Assembly (NCBI RefSeq): GCF_004798705.1
Contig: NZ_CP039290.1
Span: 3,906,001 to 3,970,000, forward strand
Source: Arthrobacter sp. PAMC25564
GTDB lineage: Bacteria; Actinomycetota; Actinomycetes; Actinomycetales; Micrococcaceae
DNA length: 64,000 nt
Reading direction: 5' to 3'
Below, piece after piece: positions 27,614 through 35,576 of this stretch (position 1 is the first letter of the stretch; each line of letters opens with the position of its first letter). Below the pieces are notes generated by a model. The model was not told where the DNA came from. It did not search any database and saw only the letters and a list, made by a program, of their open reading frames with translations. The position numbers and the translations under genes were made by a program.

Positions 27614-27772
27614 GAGGCCACCGTACCCAGAATCTTCCCCGCTGCCGAGGGTCCTTGGTCCCCAAACTCCGGCCCCGCATTTTTGCACCTTCCCCGGCTG
27701 CGCCTACCCTGAAAGCAACGGCCGGCATCAACGGCCGCGAGTGCCGCACAACCGCCGCAACGGAGCCGCCAC

Positions 27773-29653
27773 ATGACCGAGGCCATCGCCGCCAGCGCTG
27801 ATGCTTCGCGTCCCGGCGCACCGGCGGGTCCGGGCCCTGCCCCGGACCCGGACGACGCCGAGCTCCGCCGGCTCGCCGCCGTCACCTTCGGGCTCCCGCA
27901 CCTCCGTGAGGGCCAGCTCGCCGGGATGCATGCGCTCGTGGCCGGCCGGGATGTCCTCGCCGTGATGCCGACCGCCTACGGGAAGTCCGCCATCTACCAG
28001 GTCGCCGCGCTGCTGCTGCACCGCCGGCTGAAATGCCCCGCCGTCGTCGTGTCCCCGCTGATTTCCCTCCAGGAGGATCAGCTCGAGGGGCTGCTGCAGG
28101 CGGTCGGCCCGCGCGGCGCCGTCGCTATCAACTCTGGCCACAGCGCCGCGGACCAGGAGCGCGCCTGGCAGTCCGTGGAGCGGGGCGAGGCCACTTTCGT
28201 GTTCCTCGCCCCGGAGCAGTTGGCCAAGACCAGCACGGTGGAACGGATCGCGGCCCTGGATATCGCCTTGTTCGTGGTGGACGAGGCCCATTGCGTCTCC
28301 GCCTGGGGGCACGACTTCCGCCCGGACTACTTGCGCCTCGGCGAGGTCCGCGAGCGCCTGGGCAACCCGACGACGGCCGCCCTGACGGCCACCGCCGCTC
28401 CCCCGGTGCGCGAAGAGATCCTGGCCCGCCTCGGACTCCGGGACCCGCTGGTCCTGGTCCATGGCTTCGACCGGCCCAACATCCGGCTGGAGGTGGTCCG
28501 CCACCATGAGGAGAAGGAGAAGCGCCGCGCCGTGATCCGGCAGGCCACCGAGCTGATCGCCGGCCTCCGCGGATCCGGGCTGCCTGGCTCCGGACTGCCT
28601 GGCTCCGGCGGCTGCGGGCTGGTGTACGCCGCCAAGCGGAAGGACACCGAGAAGTACGCCGCGAAGCTGGCCAGGAACGGTCTGCGCGCCGAGGCCTATC
28701 ACGCCGGGCGCACCCCGGCCGAGCGTGAGAGCGTCCACCAGCGGTTCCTCGACGGCCAGTTGGACGTGGTGGTGGCCACCACCGCCTTCGGCATGGGGAT
28801 CGACAAGCCCGACGTTCGCTTTGTCCTCCACGCGGACATCCCGGAGTCCCTGGACAGCTACTACCAGCAGCTCGGCCGGGCGGGGCGGGACGGGGCGCCG
28901 GCGTCCGCTGTGCTGCACTACCGCTCGGAGGACCTCGGCCTGCGCCGCTTCTTCGCCACGCACATCCCCGACGAGGCCTCGCTGTTGACGGTCCTCACGG
29001 TGCTGCGCGACACCGTCGGCCCCGGCGCCCCGGCAGCTCCGGAGACCCTGGCCGAACGGTCCGGTTTCCCCGCCCGCCGCCTCACCGGGCTGCTGAACCA
29101 GCTGCAGGAAACCGGTGCCGTGACGGTGGGCAAGCGGGGGGTCCGGCTCAGCCCCACGGCGGACCTCGCGCAGGTGGTGGAACGCGCCGTCGAGCTCGCC
29201 GAAGCGCGGCGGCGCATGGACAGGTCCCGCATCGAGATGATCCGTCGCTACGCCGAGACGCAGGGCTGCCGGCGGCAGTTCCTGCTGGGCTACTTCGGCG
29301 AAGACCTGCCGGAGCCGTGCGGCAATTGCGACAACTGTATTGACGGCACCGCTCATGTGCAGGAGCACGACGCTGGCGCTGGCGCTGGCGCTGGCGCTGG
29401 CGCCGCGGGTGCCGCGGGTGCCGGGCCGTTCCCGCTGAACTCGCGCGTGGAGCATGCCCTCTGGGGACCGGGCCTGGTGATGGGGCACGACGGCGACCTC
29501 ATCACCGTGCTGTTCGACCGCGAGGGCTACCGGACGCTGTCCCGGAAGGCGGTCCTGGCGCATGGCCTGCTCACGCGCTGCGGGGACAAGTCCAGTCCCT
29601 CAGGAGCTTCGCGTGAACAGGCCGCCGCTAATAATGTTCCAAACCCTAAATAA
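27773..29653 (+). CDS. recQ: RecQ-family ATP-dependent DNA helicase
   Basis: This is a 3'-5' helicase of the RecQ family. Motif 0 is FGLPHLREGQ, motif I MPTAYGKSA (A replaces the usual G-x-G), motif II VVDEAHCVSAWGHDFRPDY, and motif VI QQLGRAGRDG. The zinc-binding domain is C-R-R-Q-F-L-L-x-Y-F-G with CGNCDNC near residues 500-525. An Ala-Gly tract then leads to a small C-terminal domain (RVEHALWGPGLVMGHDGD) instead of HRDC. A Gly-Ser-Pro repeat interrupts helicase domain 2 near residue 270. It diverges from the cupin gene. Confidence 0.93.
   Translation: MTEAIAASADASRPGAPAGPGPAPDPDDAELRRLAAVTFGLPHLREGQLAGMHALVAGRDVLAVMPTAYGKSAIYQVAALLLHRRLKCPAVVVSPLISLQEDQLEGLLQAVGPRGAVAINSGHSAADQERAWQSVERGEATFVFLAPEQLAKTSTVERIAALDIALFVVDEAHCVSAWGHDFRPDYLRLGEVRERLGNPTTAALTATAAPPVREEILARLGLRDPLVLVHGFDRPNIRLEVVRHHEEKEKRRAVIRQATELIAGLRGSGLPGSGLPGSGGCGLVYAAKRKDTEKYAAKLARNGLRAEAYHAGRTPAERESVHQRFLDGQLDVVVATTAFGMGIDKPDVRFVLHADIPESLDSYYQQLGRAGRDGAPASAVLHYRSEDLGLRRFFATHIPDEASLLTVLTVLRDTVGPGAPAAPETLAERSGFPARRLTGLLNQLQETGAVTVGKRGVRLSPTADLAQVVERAVELAEARRRMDRSRIEMIRRYAETQGCRRQFLLGYFGEDLPEPCGNCDNCIDGTAHVQEHDAGAGAGAGAGAAGAAGAGPFPLNSRVEHALWGPGLVMGHDGDLITVLFDREGYRTLSRKAVLAHGLLTRCGDKSSPSGASREQAAANNVPNPK
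28571..28615 (+). repeat. Three 15-base tandem units inside recQ
   Basis: Three in-frame 15-base units (GGMTCCGGRCTGCCT-like, the last degenerate) encode repeated Gly-Ser-Gly-Leu-Pro. They sit in a loop between helicase blocks, just before the GLVYAAKRKDTEKYA strand. Confidence 0.7.
29372..29419 (+). repeat. In-frame hexanucleotide and 9-base tandem repeats in recQ
   Basis: Five copies of GCTGGC (Ala-Gly) run from 29372 to 29401, followed by two copies of GCCGCGGGT. They encode a flexible linker between the zinc domain and the last domain. Copy-number change by slippage would keep the frame. Confidence 0.85.
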
Positions 29654-29662
29654 TGTATAATT
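29652..29662 (+). promoter_or_regulatory. AT-rich AATGTATAATT motif before the FAH-family gene
   Basis: This 11-base AT-rich element begins in the recQ stop codon and lies about 135 bases before the FAH-family start. It differs by one base from 53094-53104 (AATGCATAATT) in the aldehyde dehydrogenase / ABC transporter divergent gap. It may be an operator or a -10 region; I cannot decide. Confidence 0.25.
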
Positions 29663-29795
29663 GCTTGCGTAATGCACTACTTCTCCCATAGTCTGTGATC
29701 AGTTGAAAACGCTTCCCGCCCGGCACTTCGAGCTGCCGGGTGGGACCCAACTTCTGTTCACCACGGGCGCGCTGTCGCCGCGAAAGGACTCCATC

Positions 29796-30659
29796 ATGAA
29801 GTACGCAAGCTTCCTGGCCGCAGACGGCTCCCCCACCTGGGGCGTAATAGCTGGCGAACGCGCCTTTGACCTGGGCCCCACAGGACTACACTTGGCCCCC
29901 ACGCTGCGTGCCGCCGTCGAGCAGGGCGTCTTCGGCGCCCTCGGCGAGGAATTCCGCACCGCCCCGGCCCGCGATGAAGCGGAGATCGAGTTCCTTCCGG
30001 CCATCACCGATCCGGGCAAGATCATCTGCATCGGCGTGAACTACCGCAGCCACCAGAACGAAACGGGCAACGCGGCACACCAGAAAGAGCAGAAGGCCCC
30101 CACCGTCTTCACCCGCTTCGCCGACTCCCAGATGGGCCACCTGCAGCCCGCCCAGATGCCCGCGTCCACCACCGAATTCGACTACGAGGGCGAAATGGCC
30201 CTGGTCATCGGCAAGGAAGGCTTCCACGTCACCGAAGAGGACGCATTCGACCACGTCGCAGGCTACGCCGCCTACAACGACTTTTCCGTCCGCGACTGGC
30301 AGCTGGCAACCACGCAGTGGACCCCGGGCAAGAACTTCCCCGGCACCGGCGGCTTCGGCCCCTACCTGGTGCCCGCCGCGGACCTGGGCGACGTCAACAA
30401 GCTCACCCTGGAAACCCGCGTCAACGGCGACGTCCGCCAGAAGGCCTCCGTGGCCGACCTGTACTTCACCATCCCGCAACTGATCGCCTACGTCACCGGC
30501 TTCACCCGGCTCTCCCCCGGCGATGTCATCGTCACCGGCACCCCCGGCGGCGTCGGCCGGTTCATGGTCCCCTCCGGCCTGCTCTCCGACGGCGACCTCG
30601 TCGAAGTCGAAATCACCGGCCTCGGCACCCTGAGCAACACGGTCCAGCTGGTCTCCTGA
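29796..30659 (+). CDS. Fumarylacetoacetate hydrolase family protein
   Basis: Members of this family hydrolyse or decarboxylate ring-cleavage products of aromatic pathways using a divalent metal. Metal ligands are suggested in TEFDYEGEMALVIG (the E-x-E pair) and YNDFSVRDWQ (Asp). The segment GKIICIGVNYRSHQNETG is typical, and GDVIVTGTPGGVG is the conserved C-terminal loop. AAGGA lies 8 bases before the chosen ATG; the frame upstream has none. The stop overlaps the next start by one base (TGATG), so it is co-translated with the flavin monooxygenase. Typical substrates would be a fumarylpyruvate or 2-hydroxyhexadienoate type acid. Confidence 0.88.
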   Translation: MKYASFLAADGSPTWGVIAGERAFDLGPTGLHLAPTLRAAVEQGVFGALGEEFRTAPARDEAEIEFLPAITDPGKIICIGVNYRSHQNETGNAAHQKEQKAPTVFTRFADSQMGHLQPAQMPASTTEFDYEGEMALVIGKEGFHVTEEDAFDHVAGYAAYNDFSVRDWQLATTQWTPGKNFPGTGGFGPYLVPAADLGDVNKLTLETRVNGDVRQKASVADLYFTIPQLIAYVTGFTRLSPGDVIVTGTPGGVGRFMVPSGLLSDGDLVEVEITGLGTLSNTVQLVS

Positions 30660-32254
30660 TGGACAAGGTCATCGACACTGACGTCCTGGTCATCGGAGCC
30701 GGCCCCATCGGCCTGGCCACGGCCAACCTGCTCGCGGACCAGGGTGTGCGGGTGATGCTCGTCGAGCGCAACCCCGGCACCAGCGACGAGCCCCGGGCCA
30801 TCAGCGTCACCGACGAGACGCTGCGCGTCATGGCGCAGATCGGCATCATGGACCGGCTCGCCCCGGAGATGCTGATGGACACCGGCGCCCGCTACTTCGG
30901 CCGCAAGGAACAGCTGCTGGCAGAGGTCTACCCGGCCAGCCCGCGGCTGGGCCACCCCGGCAAGTCCCAGTTCGACCAGCCCGTGATGGAGAGCCTCTTG
31001 CTCGAGGCTGCCCGGCAGCGCCCGCTGATCGACGTCCGGTTCAACGCCGAGGCCTTCCGGATCACCGACGGCCCGGACCACGTAGACACCGTCCTGATCG
31101 ACGAAGCCGGCAAGCTCACGGTCCGCTCCAAATGGATCGTGGCGTGCGACGGCGGCCGGAGCCCGGTCCGCTCGCAGCTGGGCATCCCGATGGAAGGCTC
31201 CACCCAGGTCCAGAAATGGATCGTCGTGGACACCATCAACAGCCCCGAAGAACCGGAGAAGTTCTCCGAATTCCACTGCAACGGCACCCGGCCCGCCGTC
31301 GTGGTCCCCGGCGTCAAGGGCCGCCGGCGGTATGAGTTCATGCTGCTGCCCGGCGAGAACGCCAAAGAGGTGACCACGCCGGAATCCATCATCCGCATGA
31401 TCGCCCCTTTCCGGACCATCGCCGCGGAAGACATCCGCCGCGCCGCCGTCTACGTCGCGCACCAGCGCGTGGCCCTGAACTACCGCGTGGGCCATGTGCT
31501 GCTCGCCGGCGACGCCGCCCACATGATGCCACCGTTTGCCGGCCAGGCATTGAACGCCGGCATCCGCGACGTCGCCAACCTCGCCTGGAAGGTCGCCGCC
31601 CACGTCAAGGGCAACGGCACCGATGCCCTCGTCGGGACCTACCAGGCCGAACGCCGCCCTCACGCCGTGGACATGGTCCGCCTGTCCCACCGGATCGGCA
31701 TGGTCGTCATGAACGTCAACCCGAGGCTCACGGCAATCCGTGATGCCGCGATTACGGCCTCGGGCATCGTCCCGGCAGCCAAGAGCTGGCTGGCGGGCAT
31801 GAAGTTCCTCAAACAGCCGCACTTCACCGACGGCTGCGTCGTGGCCCCGGCAGCGGATCTCCCGAAGCCCGCCGCCGCCCTCATCGGCCGCTCCCTCTCG
31901 CAGCCCGGCGTCCGGCTCTCCACCGGCGATACCGCCGCACTGGACACGGTGCTCGGCTCCGGCTGGGCGCTGCTGCGCTTCCCTGCCGGGAGCAGCGGGA
32001 ACTTCGGCACTGAATTCGAGGTCCAGTCCCTCGCCACCGACGGGCACGACGGCGGTGCTCCCGTGACGGTCACCGACACCACCGGCGCCTTCACTTCCCT
32101 CTCCGGCACCGGCGTGAGCCTCGTGGTCCGGCCAGACCGCTACGTCGCCACCGCCACCACGACCCCATCCGGGGAACCGGCAGCCCTCCGGTCCCTGGCG
32201 GCCTACGTGCCCGGCCTTATGGCCCAGGCGTCCACGGCGGAGCACACCCGCTAA
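30659..32254 (+). CDS. FAD-dependent aromatic hydroxylase (MhpA-like)
   Basis: This is a class A flavoprotein monooxygenase that hydroxylates a phenolic ring using NAD(P)H and O2. The FAD fingerprint VIGAGPIGLATANLLADQG is at residues 10-28, the DG motif at VACDGGRSPVRSQLG, and the second FAD motif at LLAGDAAHMMPPFAGQALN. Length (531) and the EPRAISVTDETLRVMAQIG segment fit the MhpA / 3-(3-hydroxyphenyl)propionate hydroxylase group. It is paired by 1-base overlap with the FAH-type hydrolase, so hydroxylation and later cleavage products belong to one route. The exact ring substrate cannot be read from sequence. Confidence 0.88.
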   Translation: MDKVIDTDVLVIGAGPIGLATANLLADQGVRVMLVERNPGTSDEPRAISVTDETLRVMAQIGIMDRLAPEMLMDTGARYFGRKEQLLAEVYPASPRLGHPGKSQFDQPVMESLLLEAARQRPLIDVRFNAEAFRITDGPDHVDTVLIDEAGKLTVRSKWIVACDGGRSPVRSQLGIPMEGSTQVQKWIVVDTINSPEEPEKFSEFHCNGTRPAVVVPGVKGRRRYEFMLLPGENAKEVTTPESIIRMIAPFRTIAAEDIRRAAVYVAHQRVALNYRVGHVLLAGDAAHMMPPFAGQALNAGIRDVANLAWKVAAHVKGNGTDALVGTYQAERRPHAVDMVRLSHRIGMVVMNVNPRLTAIRDAAITASGIVPAAKSWLAGMKFLKQPHFTDGCVVAPAADLPKPAAALIGRSLSQPGVRLSTGDTAALDTVLGSGWALLRFPAGSSGNFGTEFEVQSLATDGHDGGAPVTVTDTTGAFTSLSGTGVSLVVRPDRYVATATTTPSGEPAALRSLAAYVPGLMAQASTAEHTR

Positions 32255-32274
32255 ACCGCCTCGACAGGGAATGA

Positions 32275-32306
32275 AAGCGGGCCACACCTTTGGGTGCGGC
32301 CCGCTT
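32275..32306 (+). terminator. Hairpin terminator after the FAH/hydroxylase pair
   Basis: A 14-base stem beginning AAGCGGGCC, with one mismatch and a 4-base loop, lies 21 bases after the hydroxylase stop. A nearly identical hairpin is found at 38147-38180. Confidence 0.7.
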
Positions 32307-32490
32307 CTTCGTCGCTGGTGGGCATTTGCATTAGGTCGTCGGGCCTCATATGGCGGCCTTGCCCTGACATCCGTTCAAAGTCATGCGTGGGGCATGGTGG
32401 GGTCGACGACGATGTCGAGCACCATCGCTTGTTGACGGGTCGGAACCGGGCCAGGGGTTGCACGCTGCGCTTCCGGAAGCATACGCCGAA

Positions 32491-32520
32491 CGGCGGTCAC
32501 GTCCAGGGACGTGACCGCCG
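32491..32520 (-). terminator. Perfect 13-bp hairpin after the ABC binding protein
   Basis: The arms CGGCGGTCACGTC and its exact complement are separated by 4 bases. It lies about 35 bases past the stop of the minus-strand binding-protein gene. No strong U-run follows on either strand. Confidence 0.6.
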
Positions 32521-32553
32521 TCTTGCCCGGACGGGACTGCGCCGGTTGTGTTG

Positions 32554-33606
32554 TTACTTGGCGGCTTGGACGAATTCGTTCGTGAACGTTTTTTCCAGAT
32601 CGATGGTCTTGCCCTTGACTTCGGTATTGGTCTGGAGGACGTCGTTGACGATCTTCGGGCCGTCGGCTGGCATGAGGCCGGTCGGGCTGTAGATGCCCTT
32701 TTCTGCGTCCAGCGCCTTGATGTAGGCGTCCTTGCCGACGCCCGCGTAGTAATCGGCGGGAACCTTGTCCGTGATTTCGGCAGCTGTATGGTCCTGGATG
32801 TACTTCAGCGTTTTGACGTAGACGTTGGCCAGTTTCTGGACTACATCTTTGTGTGCAGCCACGTAGTCGGTGGTCATGTACAACGACGTCGCCGGGTAGG
32901 CCCCGCCGAAGGTCTGCTGCGCACCGGCAAGGGTCCTGGAATCGTAGAGTATGAAGGCTTTGTTGGTGCTGACCAGCTGGGAGACTGTGGGCTCAGTCGT
33001 CATGGCGCAGTCGATGTTCTTGTGGTCCATGGCGGCGATGAGGGTGCCTCCGGACTGCACGCCGATACGGTGTGTTTCGGTGGGTGCGACACCGTTTTTC
33101 TGGCCGATGTATTGGGTCAGGTAGTCGGTGGAGGATCCGAGGTCGGTAATGCCGAGGTTGAGTCCTTTCCAGTCCGCTGCTGATTTGATCTGGTCCTTGA
33201 GATCGGTCCGGCACAGTTCGACTTCGCCGGGGACCTGGAGCATGGTCACGACGGCCTCGGTGGACTTTCCCTTGGCTTGCAGGACCTGGTTGTGGTCATA
33301 GAAGCCGCCTACGCCGTCGACCTGTCCGGAGATCATGTTGGTCTCCGCGTCCACACCGGCTGGCTCGTCCGAGAGCTGGATGTTCAGTCCGGCGTCCTTG
33401 TAGTAGCCGAGCTGGTCGGCGAGCTTGAAGGGCAGGTAGATTTGTTTGTTCAGGCCGCCCACCATGATCTTCACCTGCTGGCCGTTGACGTCTCCGGCTT
33501 GTTGCGGCGCCTGTCCGGCAGTGCTGGCCGTGTTGGCGCAGCCGGTCATCGCCGCTACCAGGGCTGCTGCCATGCCCGCTCCGGCGATCCATTTTTTCGT
33601 AGACAT
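32554..33606 (-). CDS. NMT1/SsuA-type ABC transporter substrate-binding lipoprotein
   Basis: The protein has a lipoprotein signal (MSTKKWIAGAGMAAALVAAM then TGC) and a periplasmic-binding fold of the nitrate/sulfonate/taurine/pyrimidine-precursor group. Visible features are GGLNKQIYLPFKLADQLGYYKDAGLNIQ and NMISGQVDGVGGFYDHN. This group also serves aromatic acids, and here it sits among aromatic catabolism genes. It is the third gene after the ATPase and permease, 72 bases downstream of the permease. GAGGAG precedes the ATG. Confidence 0.88.
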   Translation of the reverse strand: MSTKKWIAGAGMAAALVAAMTGCANTASTAGQAPQQAGDVNGQQVKIMVGGLNKQIYLPFKLADQLGYYKDAGLNIQLSDEPAGVDAETNMISGQVDGVGGFYDHNQVLQAKGKSTEAVVTMLQVPGEVELCRTDLKDQIKSAADWKGLNLGITDLGSSTDYLTQYIGQKNGVAPTETHRIGVQSGGTLIAAMDHKNIDCAMTTEPTVSQLVSTNKAFILYDSRTLAGAQQTFGGAYPATSLYMTTDYVAAHKDVVQKLANVYVKTLKYIQDHTAAEITDKVPADYYAGVGKDAYIKALDAEKGIYSPTGLMPADGPKIVNDVLQTNTEVKGKTIDLEKTFTNEFVQAAK

Positions 33607-33678
33607 TGTTCTCCTCTTTGAGATGGTTGGTGCCTCGGAACGCTTCAGGTCCGCGACGATAGGTGAAAGGTGGTGGGC

Positions 33679-34569
33679 TTAGGCTTCTGCTGCTGCGTTG
33701 TGCTGCGGGGGACGCCAGCGCAGCAGGCGGTTTTCCAGCTTGGTGATGAGCCACTCGGCGATGAGTGCGACAACGGCCATGATGAGCATGGCGGCCCAGA
33801 TCCCGTTCTGGTTGAGGTTTCCCTGCGCCTGCCGGATCAGGTTGCCCAGTCCTTCCTGTGATCCCAGGAACTCGCCGACGATGGCTCCGATCAGTGCGAA
33901 GCCGAATGCCACGTGGAGGCTCGCGATGATCCAGGAGAAAGCTGAGGGGATGACGACCTGGCGGGTGACCTGCCATTTGCTGGCCCCGAGGATCTCGGCA
34001 TTGGCGATGAAATTCTTGTCCACTTCCCTGGTGCCTTGGAAGGCGTTGAAGAACACGCCGAAGAAGACGAGGACGATGACGAGCATGACCTTGGACATCA
34101 GACCCAGGCCGAACATGACGACGAAGGAGGATCCAAGCACGATGCGCGGGACGGCGTTGATGACTTTGAGGAAGGGACCAATCACCTCGGACAGGAACTG
34201 GATCCGCCCCATCGCGACCCCGAAGACGATGCCGAGGACCGTGCCGATGAAAAAGCCGATGAGGGCTTCTTCAATGGTCACCGTGATCTGCTGGCCCAGC
34301 GACCCGTTGTCGGTCCCCTGCGTGACCCAGATATAGAGCTGGTTCACCACGAGGCTCGGCTGCCCGTACAGCAGCGCGTCGAGGACTCCGCCGCGGACCA
34401 GCAGCTCCCAGCTCCCCAGAAGCACGACGACGATGCCGAACTGGACCGCGAGTACTTTGAGCCGACGCTGGCCGGCGGATCTCCTCCGCCCCTCCGAACC
34501 TGCCCTGGCGGACAGGGGCTCCTGTTCTGGCGCGGTCAGAGTGTTGTTGTCCAGGCTGGTCATGGTCAT
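33679..34569 (-). CDS. NMT1/SsuC-type ABC transporter permease
   Basis: This 296-residue membrane protein has about six helices and a 40-residue hydrophilic N-terminal tail. The EAA-type coupling loop reads ANAEILGASKWQVTRQVVIPSAFSWI, as in SsuC/TauC permeases. Its ATG overlaps the stop of the ATPase gene by 4 bases. It forms the membrane channel of the importer with the flanking genes. Confidence 0.9.
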   Translation of the reverse strand: MTMTSLDNNTLTAPEQEPLSARAGSEGRRRSAGQRRLKVLAVQFGIVVVLLGSWELLVRGGVLDALLYGQPSLVVNQLYIWVTQGTDNGSLGQQITVTIEEALIGFFIGTVLGIVFGVAMGRIQFLSEVIGPFLKVINAVPRIVLGSSFVVMFGLGLMSKVMLVIVLVFFGVFFNAFQGTREVDKNFIANAEILGASKWQVTRQVVIPSAFSWIIASLHVAFGFALIGAIVGEFLGSQEGLGNLIRQAQGNLNQNGIWAAMLIMAVVALIAEWLITKLENRLLRWRPPQHNAAAEA

Positions 34570-35444
34570 TCTGCTTCCTTCCCGGCCGGAGCCACGCTCC
34601 GGGTCGTCTGGGCATAGGCGATGTCCACTTCTTCGCGGAGGGCTTCCCAGATGTTCTGGTAGATCTCGATGAACCTCTTGTCGAAGCGGATTTCCTGCAC
34701 GACCCGGGGCCGGGGCAGGTCGATGTGGAATGTCGCCTTGACCCGGGCAGCCGGTCCGGCCGTCATGACGACCACCTTGTCCGCCAGCGCGATGGCCTCC
34801 TCGAGGTCGTGCGTGACGAACACTACGGCGGGCTTACTTTGCTCCCACAGACCCAGCAGCTCGGTACTCATCTTGGCCCGGGTCTGGACGTCCAGGGCGC
34901 TGAATGGTTCATCCATCAGCAGCAGCTCGGGCTCGTTGATGAGGTTCTGGGCCAGAGCCACACGCTTGCGCATGCCTCCGGAGAGCTGGTGCGGATAATT
35001 GTTTTCGAACCCGGCAAGCCCGACCCTGCGGATCCAGTCCCTGGCATCCCGGTAGGCCTTGTTCTTATCCACGCCCCGGTACCGGGGCCCGGCGGCCACG
35101 TTTTCCAGGACGGACTGCCATGGCAGGATCGCATCCGTTTGGAACATGAACCCGGCGTTAGGGGTGATACCGCTGACGTCCTTCCCGAAGACGCGCACGG
35201 CCCCTCCGGATGGCTTTTCCATGCCTGCCGCCAATGTCAACGCGGTGGACTTGCCGCACCCCGTGGGCCCGACGATCGCGCAGAACTCTCCACGCTCTAC
35301 GCGCAGATCGAGCTTGTTCAGGGCGGTGTAGCTGGACCCGTTCGGGGTCCTGAATCTCTTCGTTGCCGCCGTCATTTCTATTGCCGGGGATATGGCGCCT
35401 GCCGCGGTCAGGCCATTCGTTCGTGATTCGGACACCGTCGTCAC
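34566..35444 (-). CDS. NMT1/SsuB-type ABC transporter ATP-binding protein
   Basis: The ATPase motifs are complete: Walker A GPTGCGKST, signature LSGGMRKRVALAQNL, Walker B LLLMDEPFSALD and switch His in VTHDLEEA. It belongs to the nitrate/sulfonate/taurine class. I prefer GTG 35444 (VTTVSESRT), as GAGAGG lies 6 bases before it; GTG 35468 is an alternative. First gene of the importer, it diverges from the two-component sensor gene, which makes that system its likely regulator. Confidence 0.9.
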   Translation of the reverse strand: MTTVSESRTNGLTAAGAISPAIEMTAATKRFRTPNGSSYTALNKLDLRVERGEFCAIVGPTGCGKSTALTLAAGMEKPSGGAVRVFGKDVSGITPNAGFMFQTDAILPWQSVLENVAAGPRYRGVDKNKAYRDARDWIRRVGLAGFENNYPHQLSGGMRKRVALAQNLINEPELLLMDEPFSALDVQTRAKMSTELLGLWEQSKPAVVFVTHDLEEAIALADKVVVMTAGPAARVKATFHIDLPRPRVVQEIRFDKRFIEIYQNIWEALREEVDIAYAQTTRSVAPAGKEAE

Positions 35445-35576
35445 TCGAATCCTCTCCTTGATGCTCACTGGCTTGCGTGAAGTGGATCACATAAGCTTTG
35501 TCGAGCTTAGAAAGAGATGGTCGGTGCCGAAACGCTTGTGTAAGTTGTTCAACAAAGCCGCAATACTGCACGTTTC

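Larger units (their letters stand above)
32255..32553. other. Gap between convergent genes with two hairpins
   Basis: This 299-base gap separates the hydroxylase stop from the facing binding-protein stop. Apart from the two hairpins listed at 32275 and 32491 I see nothing coding in it. Confidence 0.5.

Noticed and set aside
27728..29563. Minus-strand reading frame of 611 codons antisense to recQ
   Set aside because: Shadow of recQ; composition is implausible for a protein and the sense strand has all RecQ motifs.
30488..32287. Minus-strand reading frame of 599 codons antisense to the flavin hydroxylase
   Set aside because: No recognisable domain; it mirrors the MhpA-like gene.
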